A DNA stretch of 64,000 nt from a virus, in IMG/VR virus record IMGVR_UViG_3300045789_000711, positions 1 to 64,000 of that record; one strand, written 5' to 3'. A program made the position numbers and the translations under genes. The notes beneath the pieces were generated by a model. It made no database searches, was not told the DNA's origin, and worked only from the letters and a program-made list of their open reading frames with translations. Positions 58,481 through 64,000 of this stretch are shown piece after piece. Positions within the stretch are counted from its first letter, which is position 1, and each line of letters opens with the position of its first letter.

Positions 58481-61400
58481 GTGGACAAGACGATAGTTGA
58501 TCAGGTTGAGGTAAAAGAGGCAAGTATTGATGCTATCTCTTTGGACTCACTTACCGACCAAGAGACACTTGAGCTAGCTGATGTTGTGACCGCGATTAGA
58601 CGCGCGTCAGACAATGAGATCTCAACAATCAACCAAGGCTTTGACCAATTAAAGTCAGCCTTGGTTAATTCGTTCAAGAATATAGGCAAGCAAAAACCCG
58701 CCAATAACACGGCAAAAACCAGCGTAAAAGAAGCAACAAACACGGCAATACATAGCGAAGCCATCAACAACACAGATAGTCACGCCGCCACAACTGGCAC
58801 TAACCCGCGTAAAAATAGCGGCTTTACGGATAAAGTAAGCGGTAAAGATGCGGATACATCGCAATCTATCGCGCTTGCTGGTGGTCGGCCTATTCAGGGG
58901 GTTAATCCTCAGCACAACACTATTGCGGCCCCAGCGGCACGTAAAAGACGCCAATTAGACCTTGTTGAAGTCGCGCCGGAGTTGGCCAGTGTTAGCCCTC
59001 AAAACGCTAATCAAGACGTACAAAGCATTTCGCAGATAACCAATGTTGCGGGTGATGAAAGCAATGCGTCAAATGTCACGAACAAAACGAGTTCAGGTAA
59101 TCGCAACAAGATAATCAATAGCAGGGCCGAGTCGCGTCTATCTAAACGTTCAGCCATTATTGATAGCAGTGTGACAGAGCAATACAAAGTTGATGCTAAG
59201 GGCCGTTTACGTAATGAGCGTGGGGCTTATGCGTCAAAGGTAGAGCAGAAGCAATACAAAAAAGCTACCAAGGCAAAAGCTGATGAAGCCACCGATAGCG
59301 GCGATCAACCTCAAGAGTCAGTCAAGCAAACCTCACTACTAAAACAATTACTCTTTTCTAGTGCAAAGATAGCTACCCTTGGCGCTGGGTATGGCGTGGG
59401 CCGTAATGGGCTTGGGGATAAAGACGGCACTATTAAGAATACGGCAGGCATGGCCGTTGGCGGGTCTTACTTCTTAGCAGCGCAAGAAGTCGCAACCATG
59501 ATGAATGACATTAAGGATTCGTTTAAGGATTCTGGCATTGAGTCATTTGGTGATGCAGTTAATAAGGTAAAGGAAAAGGCCAAGGCAGCTAAGGACAGTT
59601 TAACGGGCTTTGGTGGTAAAACGGTCAAGATGGCCAAGGCCGTGCAGATGCGTGTCACTGGTAAAGATGACGTACCGCCAGTGCATAAGCCAGTAAAGCG
59701 CAATCCTATATCAATGTTAATGGCCAAGCTGGGTCTATCTAAAACGTCAAACGATAACGATACGGTACGTGAAAGTAATAACGTAGTACGTGAAAACGAT
59801 AACGTTAGCAGTGAAAAAACTAACGTTAAAAGTGCATCAAATGACGTAATCGTTACCAATAACGCCAATATTGGTGCATCAAACGCCCAAAACAGTGAAT
59901 TAAGCGGGGATAAGGGCGTACAGGCTCAGTTGTTCAATGGCAGTGATAGCCAGTCTCAAGGTGAGCAGATAAGCGCTATTGATGAGAGTTCGCAAAAGGC
60001 CGTAGTCAGTAACAAAGAAAAACCAGTTAATGCCGCCGCGATCAGTGGGCCTAATGCGTCAGTGGATGGCAAGGTAGCGCCTAAGTGGATCAAGGCTAAC
60101 ACTAACCCGTTGTTCCGCTTCTTTGCTCGCCTACAGCCTAAAGCCACTAAAACCGACGAGGCCATGTTAACGGCCTATAAGTCAGAGGCTAAAGCGGAAG
60201 AGCAGCGCCACCAAGAATCACTTATTGCCTTGGGTGACATTAAAGATGGCATTAAAGGCATTGAGGGCGGTGAGGGTGGTAGCGGCTTGCTTGGTGATGC
60301 GCTTGATTTCATGGGTGACAGGAAGAAGCGCAAAAAAGGCCGTAACGCTAAAGGTTCTCAACGTTCAGGTCGCTTAAGTGGCTCTAATGGATCATCAAGA
60401 CGTACAGGCAGCTTTGAGTTGCCGGAAAAGTCCGAGCGAGTTAATAACCGGACGCGTCGCGGATCTGCTTATGGCTCTGCAGGCCGTTCGGCTGCTTCGG
60501 TTGGTACCACTGGCCGTGCTATTGGTGGTTCGGTTGCTGGTGGCGCAGTTAAAGCGGGTGGTTCAATGGCTGGTGGCGCGCTTAAAGCGGGTGGCGCTGT
60601 ACTGTCTAAGCTTGCATTGCCATTAACCATTGCTATGGCTGCTTATGATGGTTTCCAAGGCTATAACGATACCGAGGGCCAAAAGGATGCGTTCAAGCTT
60701 AAAGAGGGCCAAGAGGCTAGCGTGGGTCAAAAGGCGTCTTCTGCTGCAGGCTCGGTGTTATCGCTTGGCGGCTTAACTGATTTCATTGGCATATCGAGCG
60801 CGGATATTAGCAAGGCTGTTTATAAATCATTTGGTGGCAGCATTGAGGGTGAAGAAAGCCCTATGCTAAATCTGATGACGCCTATAACGCTACTAACAAG
60901 TGCTATCTCATCGTTTTCAGCTATCACCGATACCGACAAAATCAAAAGCACATTTGGTGTAGATAAAGATACGGATGTCAGTACAGGTCAACGCGCGGCC
61001 AGTCTTGCGGGTTCCGCTTTATCCATGGGTGGTTTATCCAATTTGTTTTTTGATACAAATTCAGAGGACATATCTAAATCAATTTATTCTTTCTTTGGCG
61101 GCAAGGCTGCAGACAGCGCCAGCAATGAAGCCAAAGCAAAAGAGCAGACAGCAAAGACGGTTACGGATACGGTTACATTACCAGTCACGGACACGGTTAC
61201 AAATACAGTTACGCCACCAGCCAGTAAATCGGCTAGTGATTCGAGTGATAAGCCCGTCAGTGTCATAGTGAAAGATCCGACTACGCAACCAGCCACGAAC
61301 ACGGTTACTAAACCAGTTACGAATACAGTTACAAATACAGTTACGGACAAGTTAGTTAATAACGCAGCCACAACGCAGCCTGCAGCGATAACACAAGCTT

Positions 61401-61738
61401 ACCCTTTGGTGTCAGGACAAGCGCCAGCTCGCATAATTTCCAATAACAAACAAACTGAGGACATCGAGCAGATTGAATCAGTTAATAAGCTAAAAGAAAG
61501 CATAGGCAATAAAGAGCGAGACGCCAAAACAACAAACGTCACTAATTCCCAGCTAATTGGAAAGGGGGATCCAGAGATAGTTAAACTTCTTAAATCAATT
61601 GATAAGAAATTGGATTCAAAGAAAGATCCAGCGCCATTTAGATTTGGCGGCGGTAATACCAAGCCATCGAGTGCAACGGCTATACCAAAGGACTTTACGA
61701 ATGCCGATCAACGTCAACAAGCCAACAACCTAGGTTAG
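58481..61738 (+). CDS. Tape measure protein
   Basis: A 1085-aa protein from GTG 58481, behind AAGGGCGG. It is low-complexity and helical: Ser/Ala/Lys/Asp-rich until about 600, a Gly/Ala-rich hydrophobic stretch (about 680-720, with VAGGAVKAGGSMAGGALKAG) that could insert into the host membrane, then two similar about 85-residue segments (around 730 and 815, both with SLGGL or SMGGL) and a Thr/Val repeat tract (TVTDTVT-type, about 885-960). Position after the chaperones and before gp25 is the tape-measure place. At about 0.15 nm per residue it predicts a tail of roughly 160 nm. Confidence 0.65.
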   Translation: MDKTIVDQVEVKEASIDAISLDSLTDQETLELADVVTAIRRASDNEISTINQGFDQLKSALVNSFKNIGKQKPANNTAKTSVKEATNTAIHSEAINNTDSHAATTGTNPRKNSGFTDKVSGKDADTSQSIALAGGRPIQGVNPQHNTIAAPAARKRRQLDLVEVAPELASVSPQNANQDVQSISQITNVAGDESNASNVTNKTSSGNRNKIINSRAESRLSKRSAIIDSSVTEQYKVDAKGRLRNERGAYASKVEQKQYKKATKAKADEATDSGDQPQESVKQTSLLKQLLFSSAKIATLGAGYGVGRNGLGDKDGTIKNTAGMAVGGSYFLAAQEVATMMNDIKDSFKDSGIESFGDAVNKVKEKAKAAKDSLTGFGGKTVKMAKAVQMRVTGKDDVPPVHKPVKRNPISMLMAKLGLSKTSNDNDTVRESNNVVRENDNVSSEKTNVKSASNDVIVTNNANIGASNAQNSELSGDKGVQAQLFNGSDSQSQGEQISAIDESSQKAVVSNKEKPVNAAAISGPNASVDGKVAPKWIKANTNPLFRFFARLQPKATKTDEAMLTAYKSEAKAEEQRHQESLIALGDIKDGIKGIEGGEGGSGLLGDALDFMGDRKKRKKGRNAKGSQRSGRLSGSNGSSRRTGSFELPEKSERVNNRTRRGSAYGSAGRSAASVGTTGRAIGGSVAGGAVKAGGSMAGGALKAGGAVLSKLALPLTIAMAAYDGFQGYNDTEGQKDAFKLKEGQEASVGQKASSAAGSVLSLGGLTDFIGISSADISKAVYKSFGGSIEGEESPMLNLMTPITLLTSAISSFSAITDTDKIKSTFGVDKDTDVSTGQRAASLAGSALSMGGLSNLFFDTNSEDISKSIYSFFGGKAADSASNEAKAKEQTAKTVTDTVTLPVTDTVTNTVTPPASKSASDSSDKPVSVIVKDPTTQPATNTVTKPVTNTVTNTVTDKLVNNAATTQPAAITQAYPLVSGQAPARIISNNKQTEDIEQIESVNKLKESIGNKERDAKTTNVTNSQLIGKGDPEIVKLLKSIDKKLDSKKDPAPFRFGGGNTKPSSATAIPKDFTNADQRQQANNLG

Positions 61739-61741
61739 ATA

Positions 61742-62092
61742 ATGGAAATAAGAGAGATTGACTATTTAATGGATCTAAACGAGTCCGGTGTAATTACTTA
61801 TGCCGACTCGGATGCGACTGTTAACAACGTGCTTGAGTGGTTAGACACGCCAATGGGTACAGTCTATGGCCGTCCTGAGTGGGGGCATGACTTGATTAAG
61901 TTTAAGCATGAACCCACAGGATCCGCTATCACGGCCCAGAACATCGAATTTAGCATTGTCGATAAGATTGTTCAGGATATGCCAGATATTCAACTTCACA
62001 GTATTTACTGTGAGCCAAGCGCAGAGTTCCCAGACCTATACATCATTAGGATTGGGTTGTTAAACGGTGCCGTAGAAACAACTTTAAACTAG
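61742..62092 (+). CDS. Baseplate wedge protein (gp25-like)
   Basis: A 116-aa protein with VLEWLDTPMGTVYGRPEWGH, DLIKFKHEPTG and IVDKIVQDMPDIQLH, the pattern of the gp25/GpW-type wedge (GTV...PEWG...). It begins the baseplate unit right after the tape measure gene. Confidence 0.7.
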   Translation: MEIREIDYLMDLNESGVITYADSDATVNNVLEWLDTPMGTVYGRPEWGHDLIKFKHEPTGSAITAQNIEFSIVDKIVQDMPDIQLHSIYCEPSAEFPDLYIIRIGLLNGAVETTLN

Positions 62093-62105
62093 CAGGTAGC
62101 AAAGC

Positions 62106-63509
62106 ATGAGCGACAATACAGAATACAAAAACATCTTTGAAACAATCCTCACTCGCTATAGCTGGTGGTCACGATTACAGGGTTCACAGTTCGTTGAAAT
62201 GATAGCGACGTTTGTTGGCCAAATGGTCTACAAAGCCAATGCGGTATCAGTACGAAGCTTGCAAGAGGCCTTTTTGAGTACAGCCACCAAGCGCTCATCT
62301 ATTCTCGCTTCTGCAGAAGATAAGGGCTATATAGGCCGAAAAATCATGCCATCTACGGGTACAAGTGAGGTCGAAAACTTAACTAACGCTGTGATGTCAT
62401 TACCACGCAGTACACCGCTTATCTCTAATGCGGCTATTGAATACGTCACCATGGCTGCAGTTGAGATACCGCCATTTGGCAAGATTGAGATCCCCGTATC
62501 ACAGCTTGTGCTGAAAGTGCTTAAGACAACCGTCGATCAAGAAGACAAATTCTTAGAAGTCATTTTACCCAAGGCCATCACAACCAAGGCGCACAAAGTT
62601 GACGTTCTGGTATCAACGGCTTCTGGTGGTTATGACTTATGGCAAAAGAGCTATATGTTTAGACGAACTGGCGCGCGTGACAAGGCGTACACCGAGTTTT
62701 ACAAACCTACTGACCAGTTAGGCATTCGCTTTGGTAACGGCATTAACGGCAAAATCCCAAGTGCTAACTCTGAAATTACACTGAACGTGTGGACGACTGA
62801 GGGTGATACCACGCTAATTGATGACCAGCCACTTGAAATAACAGGTTCATTAGCTTACCTGAACGACTCAGTTAAGATTAAAACAGTAACGCCTATCGTT
62901 GGTGGTGCCTCTGCTGAAAGTGACGAAGAGACGCGCGCTGGTGCGTTGTACGTTACGCCATTTGATAATCAAATTGTGTGGGATGACGACTACAGCCATT
63001 ACATCAAGCAAAACATCGCTAACATCATTTGGGTGAATGCTTGGGGTGAGCAAGAACAAGAGAAGCAAGACGGTGTAAAAAACTTTTCCAATATCAATAC
63101 GATATTCATTAGTGCTTATTCAACAAAACTTGACCAAGAATCGTTAGGCGAAATCGTCAATGATTTACTTTCTGGTACTGACTACTTGAACAAGGTTTAT
63201 GTTTACAAGCCTGCAGTAGAGCGCCCGTTTACTATCACAATCAAAGGCAAGGCGTCAGGTGAAAAGGATCTTGTTCAGGTGGTAAAGGTTATTCGTGAAA
63301 CGATTGATTCAATTTACGGCAGCAAGCCTACTGGCGAACGCCCAGATAAGATATTAGAGAAAGACGTTAACGCCCTCGTTCGAGATCTTAATCTACTGCA
63401 CGATTTCTCGCTTGATTGGAGTGCATACCCGCAGAATATCATGCTAGAAGAGTACGTATTTATTGATGCGCTTACGTCTAACATCACTGTTAATTATGTT
63501 GAGGTGTAG
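62106..63509 (+). CDS. Baseplate wedge protein (gp6/gpJ-like)
   Basis: A 467-aa protein with the J-type outline: N-terminal helices, GARDKAYTEFYKPTDQLGIRF near 205 and FGNGINGKIPSA nearby, then EETRAGALYVTPF and a long C-terminal strand-rich region with an arm. Like gpJ, it follows gp25 and forms the ring of the baseplate. Its size is near the P1 baseplate protein BplA, an inference only. Confidence 0.65.
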   Translation: MSDNTEYKNIFETILTRYSWWSRLQGSQFVEMIATFVGQMVYKANAVSVRSLQEAFLSTATKRSSILASAEDKGYIGRKIMPSTGTSEVENLTNAVMSLPRSTPLISNAAIEYVTMAAVEIPPFGKIEIPVSQLVLKVLKTTVDQEDKFLEVILPKAITTKAHKVDVLVSTASGGYDLWQKSYMFRRTGARDKAYTEFYKPTDQLGIRFGNGINGKIPSANSEITLNVWTTEGDTTLIDDQPLEITGSLAYLNDSVKIKTVTPIVGGASAESDEETRAGALYVTPFDNQIVWDDDYSHYIKQNIANIIWVNAWGEQEQEKQDGVKNFSNINTIFISAYSTKLDQESLGEIVNDLLSGTDYLNKVYVYKPAVERPFTITIKGKASGEKDLVQVVKVIRETIDSIYGSKPTGERPDKILEKDVNALVRDLNLLHDFSLDWSAYPQNIMLEEYVFIDALTSNITVNYVEV

Positions 63510-63511
63510 CC

Positions 63512-64000
63512 GTGGCTAATAACTGGCTAAAAGACCAACTGACAACCTCAAAAAAGCTGAGTCCAATGTGGGCCGGATTTGCTGATGCGCTGCAGGCTAT
63601 TTTCGATGAGCAAGTCAAACCACTAACAGAGCGAGTGGCATCACTTAACTCATACTTTACGATGCACAAAGATGACTTACAAAAGCGCCTAGATGAGCTT
63701 GGCACGTTCTTCTACTTTGCGGGTAACGTTGCTCAAGAAGATATGCCGCTTGCGCTCATGCAGAAGCTTGACGAGGTGCATTTCAAACGAACCGACTTAC
63801 CTATCCAAAACGCGATTAGTCGTGAATTTCAGGGCTTACAGGTTGTCTGGGCACCACTTTATGCGCCCAAGATAATAACGCCGACAGATAGCACTGATTA
63901 CACTAAAAAGATGTTCCAAGGTCAGTTGGTTAACGCCTTGCGCACCAAGGTTGAGATAGAAGACGGTAAAGAGGATGTAGGCAATTACTTTCTAACGTCG
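63512..64000 (+). CDS. Baseplate or tail protein, 3' end outside window
   Basis: A frame starting at GTG 63512 is open to the right edge (163 codons). The N terminus has helices (MWAGFADALQAIFDEQ, then LTERVASLNSYF). By position after the gpJ-like gene it may be the gpI-type protein or a fibre-connector; only the first part can be seen. Confidence 0.5.
   Translation, partial: MANNWLKDQLTTSKKLSPMWAGFADALQAIFDEQVKPLTERVASLNSYFTMHKDDLQKRLDELGTFFYFAGNVAQEDMPLALMQKLDEVHFKRTDLPIQNAISREFQGLQVVWAPLYAPKIITPTDSTDYTKKMFQGQLVNALRTKVEIEDGKEDVGNYFLTS

Noticed and set aside
61160-61350. Repeated GGTTACGGATAC-type DNA as a second centromere
   Set aside because: It encodes a TVTDTVT-type low-complexity tract in frame within the tape measure gene, and differs from the 24-bp iteron core.

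Overview
The window is bacteriophage DNA from end to end: a contractile-tailed (myovirus) genome that also carries plasmid maintenance genes, so it is best read as a phage-plasmid of a Gram-negative, probably gammaproteobacterial, host. No host housekeeping gene, rRNA or tRNA was seen. The host guess rests on a Gram-negative spanin pair, many E. coli-type Chi octamers and clustered GATC (Dam) sites in the likely packaging site. Several parts recall phage P1 (a giant DarB-like antirestriction protein, a PacA/PacB-sized terminase pair with a GATC array, a capsid protein of about 560 aa, plasmid partition), but the gene order is different and the likeness is inferred from motifs and sizes, not from a search.

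Layout. 1-6658 (-): DarB-like methyltransferase-helicase running off the left edge. 6820-9833 (+): portal, prohead protease and a small membrane protein. 9883-11371 (-): nested Rz/Rz1 spanins and a winged-helix protein that is the candidate replication initiator. 11372-12050: candidate origin with four 29-bp iterons. 12051-20801 (+): MT-A70 methylase, RdgC, VRR-NUC nuclease and small unknown genes. 20834-22270 (-): ParM actin and a small partner, with 11-bp centromere-like repeats beyond ParM. 22589-25410 (+): terminase small subunit containing a striking GATC repeat array, then terminase large subunit. 25440-27284 (-): unknown and membrane proteins. 27689-30972 (+): a degenerate tyrosine-recombinase-like protein and small genes. 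31024-36458 (-): winged-helix protein, a 999-aa orphan, DUF6283-like, XRE and DGQHR/DndB-like genes. 36724-39326 (+): ParA, RHH ParB, a tiny coupled membrane protein, seven 24-bp iterons, then a Phd/VapC toxin-antitoxin pair. 39461-43563 (+): small genes, a tyrosine recombinase and a putative ADP-ribosyltransferase. 43877-64000 (+): baseplate hub and spike, major capsid, sheath, tube, chaperones, tape measure and baseplate wedge, broken only by a small reverse-strand regulator pair at 49854-50302.

How it fits together. The Rep/iteron region, two different partition systems (ParA/RHH and ParM/adaptor), a tyrosine recombinase and VapBC would keep the element as a plasmid. DarB-like protein, MT-A70 methylase, Chi sites and RdgC would protect or recombine its DNA. 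The terminase, portal, protease, capsid and tail genes build the particle. A pseudo-palindromic box (GTTAGGATGTAAC) recurs just upstream of many accessory genes on both strands but not in the structural blocks, which suggests one regulator controls these scattered early or lysogenic units. A second box (TTAGGGG) is shared by the origin region and the capsid leader.
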